Shown in pieces: positions 1 to 6,187 of a DNA stretch of 11,278 nt (its first letter is position 1; each line of letters opens with the position of its first letter). The position numbers and the translations under genes were made by a program. Source of the stretch: an uncultured Chromatiaceae bacterium (lineage in GTDB: Bacteria; Pseudomonadota; Gammaproteobacteria; Enterobacterales; Alteromonadaceae); assembly GCA_946482325.1 (NCBI GenBank), contig CAMLRA010000139.1:1-11278 (forward strand), written 5' to 3'. The notes beneath the pieces are model-generated. The model searched no databases, was not told the origin of the DNA, and worked only from the letters and a program-made list of their open reading frames with translations.

Positions 1-1702
1 AACAAAGTGCACCGGCCGTCATCACGGCAATAGCTGCAAATAACCACCACATCAGGATGGGCTGGCGGTTTTCAAGGCCAAAATAGCCGTAAGCCCAGCC
101 CGATAATAAGCCGGCAAACAGATTGCCCAGCGCCATCGCCACAAAATAATACCCCATATACATCGCGGTCTGACTCTGTGGCGCTATCGCTGCGACATAC
201 TCCTGACTTTTTGGCGACGCCACCATTTCACCGACCGAAAATAACAACACCCCGGCAATGGCCAGCAGGGCACCACCGGAGTTGAGTGCCGACAGCCCGC
301 AGAGGGCAAGGCCAGCGGCCAAAAACAAAGTACCGCCGACCAACACTGGCACGGCCGGCCAGCGCATAATGAAACGGCTGATGCCGATTTGACACAAGAC
401 GATGGCTAAGAACCCCAGATTAACGATGTATTCCGGGTTAATTTGCCGGTACTGCGCTGTCCATTGCCGGGCCAGTGTGCTGGCGTCAGTTTGTTGTGTT
501 TGCAGGGTATTCAGGCCAAAAGCCAGCACATCTGACGGCAGTTGGATTTTATGGTGCAGCAACTGACGGCTGATGTCGGCGAGTACAGCCTCAACCGCCT
601 GTTGATTTGGCAACACCTGCTGATCCAATAGCGCCTGTTGGTACTGCGTAGCAAAGCCCGGCAGCGCGTCTGCCAGCTGGGTCACATTCACCGCTGCCAG
701 ATAATCCAGCCACTGCGGCGCATAGTGACCGATCAGCTGCACTAAATCTGCGGTATTAACATAATCCCGCAGGTACAACGGCAAAGTAATAAACAGCTGC
801 ATATAAGCGGTGAAATAACCGGTCAGGATCAACAGATAGAGCACAAAAGCGCGGTTGCCGACCCGTAGCGGCTGACGATACCAGGCGGTTGTTGTCGCAA
901 CAGTCGCGCCGGCGACCGGTTGCAACAGGCTCCACCCCAGATTCAGCAGCAACCAGAATGCAGCCAGCCACAACACAGATGCAGGGTTTTCAAGACGCGG
1001 GCTGATGAATAACAATAGCAGCAGCGGCAAAACCAGCAGTGCCAGCCGGCCATTGCCGAGCACCAACTGCATATCGGCCAGCACCTGGCGTAAACTGCGC
1101 CGGTCGGCCGGCCCGCCGGCGGGCGGTTCGCGGTACCAGAGCCAGGCCGGCAGCACGTTGACTAAAATCCAGCAGGACGACAGTAAAAACACCAAGTCCC
1201 AGCTGATCGCGCGCAGGTATCCGGCCAGCAAAGGCCCAAGAAAACCGCCGATATTGACCATGGTATAAAAGATACCAAAGGCCAGACCGCGGTTGCTGTC
1301 GTTACTGCAGCGGCCGACAGTGCCGACTACCACCGGTTTAAAACAGGCCGCTCCGATGGCGACCAGTAAAAACACGGCAAAAAACGCCCAGAAGCTATGC
1401 ACCTGGCCGAGTAAAAAATAACCCGGCGCCATCAGGGCAAAAGAGCACAAGAACATCCGGCGGTAGCCATAGCGGTCGGCCAGGGCGCCGGTCAGTACCG
1501 GCAGCAGATACAGCAAAAACGGGATCATGCCCTGGATATAACCACGGTCCTGGTCGCTAAAACCAAGACCACCCTGGCTAACCGGGCTGGTCAGATATAA
1601 CGACGACAGGCTGAAAAAGCCATACCAGGCCAGCCGTTCGAAAATTTCCATGCCATTGGCCAGATAAAAGGCCCGGCCAAACGGCTGGCGCTGTGCGCTC
1701 AT
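1..1702 (-). CDS. POT-like (proton-dependent peptide transporter) MFS carrier, C-terminus cut by window edge
   Basis: Inner-membrane carrier of the major facilitator superfamily, most like the proton-coupled oligopeptide transporter (POT/PTR) branch. The frame is open for 567 codons from the ATG at 1702 to the left edge; the stop lies outside. An ExxER motif in TM1 (E19, E22, R23) is the POT proton-coupling signature. ADRYGYRR (75-82) is the MFS loop 2-3 motif, FYTMVNIGG (from F145) matches the POT TM5 motif, and GE followed by SP in the TM10 region (E492) is also POT-like. Two extra hydrophobic helices between the halves fit bacterial POTs. About 105 hydrophilic residues (316-424) separate TM7 from TM8 and would face the periplasm, which is unusual. 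A GAGGAG ribosome site sits 6 nt before the start. It is the last visible gene of the operon, 36 nt after the reductase gene. Peptide transport is inferred from motifs and neighbours; substrate is unknown. Confidence 0.85.
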   Translation of the reverse strand, partial: MSAQRQPFGRAFYLANGMEIFERLAWYGFFSLSSLYLTSPVSQGGLGFSDQDRGYIQGMIPFLLYLLPVLTGALADRYGYRRMFLCSFALMAPGYFLLGQVHSFWAFFAVFLLVAIGAACFKPVVVGTVGRCSNDSNRGLAFGIFYTMVNIGGFLGPLLAGYLRAISWDLVFLLSSCWILVNVLPAWLWYREPPAGGPADRRSLRQVLADMQLVLGNGRLALLVLPLLLLLFISPRLENPASVLWLAAFWLLLNLGWSLLQPVAGATVATTTAWYRQPLRVGNRAFVLYLLILTGYFTAYMQLFITLPLYLRDYVNTADLVQLIGHYAPQWLDYLAAVNVTQLADALPGFATQYQQALLDQQVLPNQQAVEAVLADISRQLLHHKIQLPSDVLAFGLNTLQTQQTDASTLARQWTAQYRQINPEYIVNLGFLAIVLCQIGISRFIMRWPAVPVLVGGTLFLAAGLALCGLSALNSGGALLAIAGVLLFSVGEMVASPKSQEYVAAIAPQSQTAMYMGYYFVAMALGNLFAGLLSGWAYGYFGLENRQPILMWWLFAAIAVMTAGALC

Positions 1703-1738
1703 GCAACACTCCTCAGGTCAAAGTTGTTATCGCTGTTT

Positions 1739-2704
1739 TCAGCCAAAATAAGGTTGTTGCAGTACCAGCTCGGCACAGAGCAGGTCTGCTAGTGCCGTAC
1801 CGACTGATTTAAATAAAGTGATTTGCTGCGGATTGTCATCGGCGGCCAGATTGGCGTGGACGTTTTGATTGTTGCGGCAAAGCCCGGCTAGGTCGCTGCA
1901 GATCTGTTCTGCACTAAACTGACCTTCTGCGATAGGAATGAGCAGCTCCCCGGCTTCATTCAGTACATTTTGCCGGTCATCCACATACACGGCGGCGCGA
2001 TGCACCAAAGTCGAATCACATTCGCGCTGCGTCGGGCTGTGATTGCCAAGCAGGCTGACAAAACAGCCCGGTTTGATGTCGGCACCGTGTAGCAACGGCT
2101 CGCTGGCGCCGGTGGCAGCAACGATGATGTCGGCACGGGCGCAAGTCGCCGGCAGGTCCTGACAGACTTCAACGAACAACGCCGGAAATTGCTGTTGCAG
2201 CCGGTCGCGCAGCTGTGACGCTTTTGCTGTGTTGCGTCCCCAGATACTGATGTGACGCAGCGGATGTTCGCTTAAATGGGCGCGCAGCAGCGGCAGCGCC
2301 AAAGCGCCGGTGCCGAGTAACAACAAATGCCGGCTGTCACGCTGCGCCAGATAACGGGCCGCCAATGCGGATACGGCCGCCGTGCGCCAGCAGGTGACGC
2401 TGCTACCTTCGACCATCGCCAGCGGCTGGCCGTCACTGCGCCGATACAGCAGAATATTTGAATGCAAAATAGGCAGGGCCGGCGTTGCGGTGCTGTTGTC
2501 CGGGAAATAACAAAAAGCTTTCACGGCAATACTATTGTCGGTCCAGGCCGGTAACAGCGCAAAGGCACTTTTACTGCTATCGAGCGCATACAGCTGTCGT
2601 TGCGGCATTTGAAAATCGCCGGCAAAACCTTGTTGTAAAGCGTTGATTAAAATTGGGAAATCTAAAACCTGGTCGACCTGCTGCGCACTGATAATTCGCA
2701 TCAT
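1739..2704 (-). CDS. Ornithine cyclodeaminase/mu-crystallin family protein, probable delta1-pyrroline-2-carboxylate reductase
   Basis: Cytosolic NAD(P)-dependent enzyme of 321 residues, full length for the family. Visible family marks are the VKAF segment (61-64), the CWRTAA segment around 105-110, a Rossmann nucleotide-binding stretch with LLLLGTGA at 127-134, and the C-terminal LFKSVGTALADL (297-308). Family members include ornithine cyclodeaminase, alanine dehydrogenase, and the LhpI-type reductase that turns delta1-pyrroline-2-carboxylate into L-proline. The last is preferred here because a trans-3-hydroxyproline dehydratase-type gene, which would supply that substrate, lies two genes upstream in the same operon. 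The start is uncertain by one codon: ATGATG follows TAAGGAGCC, and the second ATG (2701) has the better 5-nt spacing from AAGGAG, a site that overlaps the peptidase stop. Sequence alone does not exclude ornithine cyclodeaminase activity. Confidence 0.88.
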   Translation of the reverse strand: MMRIISAQQVDQVLDFPILINALQQGFAGDFQMPQRQLYALDSSKSAFALLPAWTDNSIAVKAFCYFPDNSTATPALPILHSNILLYRRSDGQPLAMVEGSSVTCWRTAAVSALAARYLAQRDSRHLLLLGTGALALPLLRAHLSEHPLRHISIWGRNTAKASQLRDRLQQQFPALFVEVCQDLPATCARADIIVAATGASEPLLHGADIKPGCFVSLLGNHSPTQRECDSTLVHRAAVYVDDRQNVLNEAGELLIPIAEGQFSAEQICSDLAGLCRNNQNVHANLAADDNPQQITLFKSVGTALADLLCAELVLQQPYFG

Positions 2705-2710
2705 GGCTCC

Positions 2711-3856
2711 TTAAATATCTAACTGGAAGCGCACCGGCGCTTGCGTTAACTGTTGATACCCCTGCGGTGTGACCAGCAAATCATCTTCCAGCCGGACGCC
2801 GCCATAGTTCGGCAGATACAAACCGGGTTCGATGGTGACAATCATGCCGCTTTGCAGCGCTTGCGGATTATTTGGGCTTAAAAACGGCTGTTCGTGCAGC
2901 TGTAAACCGACGCCGTGACCAAGGCCGGGGCCGGCGTAACGGCCAAATTCGGATTGCTGTAGCAAATGGTCGGAGATGTGGAATAACTCAGCGGCGCTGA
3001 TACCGGCCCGTACTTTGCTAAGTGCCGCCTGCTGCGCCTGCTGCACGGTCTGAAACAACGCCAGTTGCATCACGTCCGGTTTACCGGCGACATAACTGCG
3101 GGTCATGTCAGATCGGTAACCATTGAGACTGGCGCCAAAATCAATCAGCACCAAATCGCCTTTTTGCAGTTTTTTATCGCCTGGCAGTGCATGCGGTAAC
3201 GCCGAACGGGCACCAAAACCGACGATAGTGGCAAAGGACAAACCATCCGCGCCGTGTTTTTTCAGCTGATATTCCAGTTCAGTGGCAAATTCATGCTCGC
3301 GGATGCCGGGTTTTAACAGCGGTAACACAGTTGCCAAAGCGCGGTCAGCGATGAGTGCCGCGGTTTGAATTTGGCCGGCTTCATACTCATCTTTGACCAT
3401 GCGCTGTGCCACCAGTACCGGTGGGCAAGGGCTCAGCTGCAATGACAGGGGAGCGAGTTCTGCGGCAATCGCCTGATATTTTGTCAGGCTGATGTGTTCA
3501 GCTTCAAACCACAGGGCGCGACAGCCGAGGTCACCAATCAACTGCTTTAACAGCGCACCGAGACTTTGCCGGTCGCGGTCGCGGATCACCACCTGACAGC
3601 CACCCTGCGCCAGCGCGGTTTCCTGCCGCGCCTGCAGTTCAAAACGATAATCGGTGACAAGCCAGAGGTCGGTGGCCGTGACCACGGCCATTGCCGCTTC
3701 GCCACTGTAGTTCAGCAAATAACGTAAATGTTCAGGCGCAAACAACAAAGCGCCGTCTTGATCTGCGCGGGTCAGAGCCTGGCGGAACTGTTGCAGACGT
3801 TGATCAAATTGAGGCTTGGCGGCATGCTCCAGCCGCATTGGAATAGTGGTATTCAT
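2711..3856 (-). CDS. M24B metallopeptidase, Xaa-Pro aminopeptidase/dipeptidase
   Basis: Peptidase with the creatinase (pita-bread) fold, 381 residues, no signal peptide, so cytosolic. An N-terminal creatinase-like domain (about 15-150) precedes the catalytic domain (about 158-375). All five metal ligands expected for M24 are visible: D239 (IDFGA), D250 (SDMTR), H314 (GLGHGVG), E343 (TIEPG) and E357 (RLEDD). H222 and H321 match the conserved accessory histidines. M24B enzymes remove or release residues next to proline, so in this operon it would split X-Pro or X-hydroxyproline products of collagen breakdown. Whether it acts as aminopeptidase or dipeptidase cannot be read from the sequence. The start overlaps the upstream stop as ATGA, suggesting translational coupling. 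An AAGGA lies 11 nt before it, which is rather far; M7 is an alternative start. Confidence 0.93.
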   Translation of the reverse strand: MNTTIPMRLEHAAKPQFDQRLQQFRQALTRADQDGALLFAPEHLRYLLNYSGEAAMAVVTATDLWLVTDYRFELQARQETALAQGGCQVVIRDRDRQSLGALLKQLIGDLGCRALWFEAEHISLTKYQAIAAELAPLSLQLSPCPPVLVAQRMVKDEYEAGQIQTAALIADRALATVLPLLKPGIREHEFATELEYQLKKHGADGLSFATIVGFGARSALPHALPGDKKLQKGDLVLIDFGASLNGYRSDMTRSYVAGKPDVMQLALFQTVQQAQQAALSKVRAGISAAELFHISDHLLQQSEFGRYAGPGLGHGVGLQLHEQPFLSPNNPQALQSGMIVTIEPGLYLPNYGGVRLEDDLLVTPQGYQQLTQAPVRFQLDI

Positions 3857-4995
3857 CGGAAAATAAATCCTTGTGGAAATGGGTCTTGTGGGTCTAAGAA
3901 AAACTGATGACAGCCGCTGACAAAGGCCCGACCGCGCACTTGTGGGATCACAGCGTCAATAGCGCCGAGTTGAAGTTGCTGTTGAATACTGATGCTAAAT
4001 ACAGCGCCGGTAATGCTTTCCACCCGCAGCTGGTTGCTGGCCGGCCAGTGACCGTCGCGGTGCAGAATAGCGGCGAGGCCGCTGACACCACTGCCGGTGG
4101 GGCTGCGGTCCAGCTCACCGTCAGCGAAGACACAGACGTTGCGCTGGTCGGCGTTTTTGCTGTGTGCCGGGCCGGTGAAAATCACGCCGTATAAGAAGCT
4201 GAGTTCAGCATCAGTCGGGTGTTGAATCGGGTGTTGTGCGGCGACTTGTTGTTTGATCAACCGGCCCGCTGCAATGATGGCCTGATGATTCGAGGCGGCC
4301 AGTGACAGCCCGATGCTGTTGGCATCAACATAGGCATAATAAGCACCGCCGTAGGCCAGTTGATAAGGGACAAAACCAAGCCCTTCGACTTCAACCTGGC
4401 GCGGCGCGCCGTCGGCAAACGACGGCACATTATCAAACCAGCTGTCAGTAACGCGGTAGCCGGCAGTGGTCTGCTGGACCTGTGCATACAGCTTCACCGG
4501 GCCGCAGGGCGCATCGACCTGAAACTGGCTGATCGGCAGCGTCACTGCCACGGCGCCAGATTCCACCGCCACTTTGGCCAGCGCAATCATGGCATGGCCA
4601 CACATAGTGCTGTAGCCCTCGTTATGCAAAAAAATCACGCCAAAAGCGCTGTCCGGGCGCTCGGGCGCGGTCAGCACACAGCCATACATATCGGCATGGC
4701 CACGCGGTTCAAACATTAGTAACTGCCGAAGTTCGTCATGGTGCTGTGCGCAGTCAGCACGCTGCGCCAGCACTGTGCAGCCGATAAGCGGCGCAAAGCC
4801 GGCGGTGATGATACGCAGCGGTTCACCGCCGGTATGGCAATCCAGGGTCTGGATGGCCACAGCGCCTGCGGGTGGCTGCCAATGGTTGAAGGCTGCGGCT
4901 GCATTCGATCCGGACTGGCCGTTTGGTGCTTGCGATGGTGACTCTTTCAAATACGGCTTCGGCGAAAACGATTTAGCCGCCAATGGTTCAGTCAT
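3853..4995 (-). CDS. Proline racemase superfamily enzyme with Cys/Thr active site, probable trans-3-hydroxy-L-proline dehydratase
   Basis: Cytosolic PLP-independent enzyme of the proline racemase fold, 380 residues from the chosen start. Family marks are HTGGEPLR (54-61), EPRGHADMYG (96-105), the first catalytic cysteine C132 in STMCGHAM, and D296 in DRSPTGSG. The second catalytic position, cysteine in proline racemase and 4-hydroxyproline epimerase, is threonine (T300, codon ACC). That Cys/Thr pair is the known signature of trans-3-hydroxy-L-proline dehydratases such as human L3HYPDH, which form delta1-pyrroline-2-carboxylate. The frame extends upstream to 5109, but that would put the operator inside the coding region, so the ATG at 4995, after a weak GAGAG, is preferred. 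This still leaves about 48 low-complexity residues before the domain; a GTG at V46 could be the real start. First gene of the operon; the next gene overlaps by 4 nt. Confidence 0.88.
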   Translation of the reverse strand: MTEPLAAKSFSPKPYLKESPSQAPNGQSGSNAAAAFNHWQPPAGAVAIQTLDCHTGGEPLRIITAGFAPLIGCTVLAQRADCAQHHDELRQLLMFEPRGHADMYGCVLTAPERPDSAFGVIFLHNEGYSTMCGHAMIALAKVAVESGAVAVTLPISQFQVDAPCGPVKLYAQVQQTTAGYRVTDSWFDNVPSFADGAPRQVEVEGLGFVPYQLAYGGAYYAYVDANSIGLSLAASNHQAIIAAGRLIKQQVAAQHPIQHPTDAELSFLYGVIFTGPAHSKNADQRNVCVFADGELDRSPTGSGVSGLAAILHRDGHWPASNQLRVESITGAVFSISIQQQLQLGAIDAVIPQVRGRAFVSGCHQFFLDPQDPFPQGFIFR

Positions 4996-5019
4996 GGGGA
5001 AAAGCTCTCTGCAGACAGG

Positions 5020-5049
5020 TTGCATAATTTGATATGAATATTGTATACA
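5020..5049 (+). promoter_or_regulatory. Candidate promoter for the M9 peptidase gene
   Basis: TTGCAT (5020-5025) and TATACA (5044-5049), separated by 18 nt, resemble a sigma-70 promoter pointing right toward the peptidase start at 5124. The -10 element lies inside the palindromic operator, so a bound regulator would block it. Both boxes are imperfect, so this is a proposal only. Confidence 0.4.
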
Positions 5050-5053
5050 ATAT
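5038..5053. promoter_or_regulatory. Perfect 16-bp palindromic operator between divergent transcription units
   Basis: ATATTGTATACAATAT is an uninterrupted 16-base palindrome centred between 5045 and 5046. It lies between the dehydratase start (4995, leftward) and the peptidase start (5124, rightward). The core TTGTATACAA resembles sites bound by GntR-family regulators of the FCD group, many of which sense small organic acids or amino acid derivatives. A near copy (6144-6155) precedes the receptor gene, which supports a real regulatory role. No regulator gene is in the window, so the identity of the binding protein is inferred. Confidence 0.72.
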
Positions 5054-5071
5054 ATCTGACACCAATGTAAA
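5042..5071 (-). promoter_or_regulatory. Candidate promoter for the dehydratase-peptidase-reductase-transporter operon
   Basis: Read on the minus strand, TTTACA (5071-5066) and TATACA (5047-5042) are separated by 18 nt and point left toward the start at 4995. The -10 box lies within the palindrome at 5038-5053, mirroring the arrangement on the other strand. TTTACA matches the -35 consensus at five of six positions. Confidence 0.45.
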
Positions 5072-5123
5072 GCAGCATTCTGCAATCTTGCCGAATGATT
5101 GCTGCACAACCCCGGAGAGCTCT

Positions 5124-6020
5124 ATGTCTGATTTTCGTCTGAAGTTTTATCCGGTGTTCCTGCTGCTGGCGGCGCTGACCACTCCCGTGCTGCAGGCCGC
5201 GGACACGGCGCCTGCTGCTGTCGCTGCGGTGCTGAGTCAGCAACATCGCTGCAGCGACACTTTGTTGCTGCGTCATGCAAAGTTAACCACGGCGCAGACC
5301 AATGCGATCTGCACAGAACTCACCGCCGTCGAACAACGTTTTCACCAGCTGCTGAACACCGGGCGGACGCCGGTCGCTGATGATGGCAATAGTGCGCTGC
5401 GCGCGAATATCTATGCCTCCCGTGCTGATTTTGAGCGCTTCGCCGGCGTGCATTTTAAGATGCCGACCGATAATGGCGGCATGTATCTGGAAGGCTTACC
5501 CCATAAGCCTGGTAATCAGGCTGAGTTTGTCGCGTATCAGCGCGGCAGCGGTGAAGTCTGGAACCTGCGCCATGAATATGTGCATTACCTCGATGGCCGT
5601 TTTAACCTCTATGGCGATTTCTGCGCCAATCTGCACGACTCCCATGCTGCCCCGGAAAACTGCCCAAAACCGGCGCCGTTAACGCCTTATCTGGTGTGGT
5701 GGACTGAAGGATTGGCCGAATATATCGCTGTAGGCGCTGACAATCCGGCGGCGCTGGAGCTGGCCCGTCAGCCGGCTGGTAAACAGATTTATCCGCTCAG
5801 TGAATTGTTCAACACCGGTTATATCAGCCAGGGCGGCACCGAACGAGTGTACCGCTGGGGTTATCTCGCGACCCGCTATCTGCTGGAGCAACATCCGGAC
5901 AAAGTCAGCCAACTGCTGCAGTTTTTGCGGCGCGGCGATTACCCACGTTATCAGGCTGTAGTGAAAGGCTGGGGCACCAGTCTGGATACGGACTTCCAGC
6001 GTTGGCTGGCCACACTGTGA
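5124..6020 (+). CDS. Secreted M9-family (collagenase-type) zinc metallopeptidase, catalytic domain only
   Basis: Exported gluzincin-type protease of 298 residues. A signal peptide is evident (basic start, hydrophobic 9-24, likely cleavage after VLQA at residue 25). The zinc site is HEYVH (150-154), with the third ligand E195 in VWWTEGLAEY, the layout of Vibrio/Clostridium collagenases of family M9. The flanking NLRHEYVHYLDGRF and WWTEGLAEY are strongly M9-like. Cys pairs C43/C63 and C167/C180 could form disulfides. It is far shorter than classical collagenases of roughly 800-1000 residues: the N-terminal activator domain and the C-terminal PKD or collagen-binding domains are absent. The frame is open from 5034, but that ATG lies at the operator. 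The ATG at 5124 has GGAGAG upstream and puts the signal peptide at the N-terminus. Collagen or gelatin cleavage is inferred; final location (periplasm, surface or medium) is unknown. Confidence 0.88.
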   Translation: MSDFRLKFYPVFLLLAALTTPVLQAADTAPAAVAAVLSQQHRCSDTLLLRHAKLTTAQTNAICTELTAVEQRFHQLLNTGRTPVADDGNSALRANIYASRADFERFAGVHFKMPTDNGGMYLEGLPHKPGNQAEFVAYQRGSGEVWNLRHEYVHYLDGRFNLYGDFCANLHDSHAAPENCPKPAPLTPYLVWWTEGLAEYIAVGADNPAALELARQPAGKQIYPLSELFNTGYISQGGTERVYRWGYLATRYLLEQHPDKVSQLLQFLRRGDYPRYQAVVKGWGTSLDTDFQRWLATL

Positions 6021-6046
6021 TCATTGTTGTAACCCGAGCTGAGACG

Positions 6047-6100
6047 AGCACTGTTGCCGGTTTGTGCTTTTTGTTACAGAAAAACTCTGCGAACAGTGCT
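6047..6100 (+). repeat. Inverted repeat with two competing pairings between the peptidase and receptor genes
   Basis: AGCACTGTT (6047-6055) is the perfect complement of AACAGTGCT (6092-6100), with 36 nt between. The same left arm can instead pair AGCAC (6047-6051) with GTGCT (6064-6068), which is followed by a short T-rich run, like a weak terminator. The two pairings exclude each other, so this could be a leaky terminator or attenuator after the peptidase gene. The stems are short, and the right arm touches the candidate -35 box of the receptor gene. Confidence 0.35.
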
Positions 6101-6129
6101 TTACAGTCGGCGAAATTTTCATCTAGGAT
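6100..6129 (+). promoter_or_regulatory. Candidate promoter for the TonB-dependent receptor gene
   Basis: TTTACA (6100-6105) and TAGGAT (6124-6129) are separated by 18 nt and lie upstream of the operator copy at 6144-6155. A repressor bound there would sit just downstream of the start of transcription. The -10 box is only a moderate match. Confidence 0.35.
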
Positions 6130-6143
6130 AGCCTTCGCCAGAA

Positions 6144-6155
6144 ATGGTATACAAT
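6144..6155. promoter_or_regulatory. Second copy of the GTATAC-centred operator, upstream of the receptor gene
   Basis: ATGGTATACAAT matches the core ATTGTATACAAT of the site at 5038-5053 at 11 of 12 bases; only one arm is imperfect. It is followed directly by another TATACAAT (6155-6162), giving a short direct repeat that may widen the site. It ends 32 nt before the receptor's GTG start. Its position implies that the receptor shares the regulator of the divergent operons. Confidence 0.62.
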
Positions 6156-6187
6156 ATACAATAAACTAATATAAGAAGGATGTACCT

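Noticed and set aside
1111..1124. GC-rich 14-bp palindrome GCCCGCCGGCGGGC
   Set aside because: It encodes a Pro/Gly/Ala-rich loop of the transporter, has no T-run and no second copy was noticed; most likely codon usage.
4996..5109. Upstream start at 5109 for the dehydratase
   Set aside because: It would place the operator and likely promoter inside the coding region and adds 38 residues unlike the family.
5034..5123. Upstream ATG at 5034 as start of the M9 peptidase
   Set aside because: It falls in the promoter/operator, adds 30 residues ahead of an obvious signal peptide and lacks the GGAGAG site seen before 5124.
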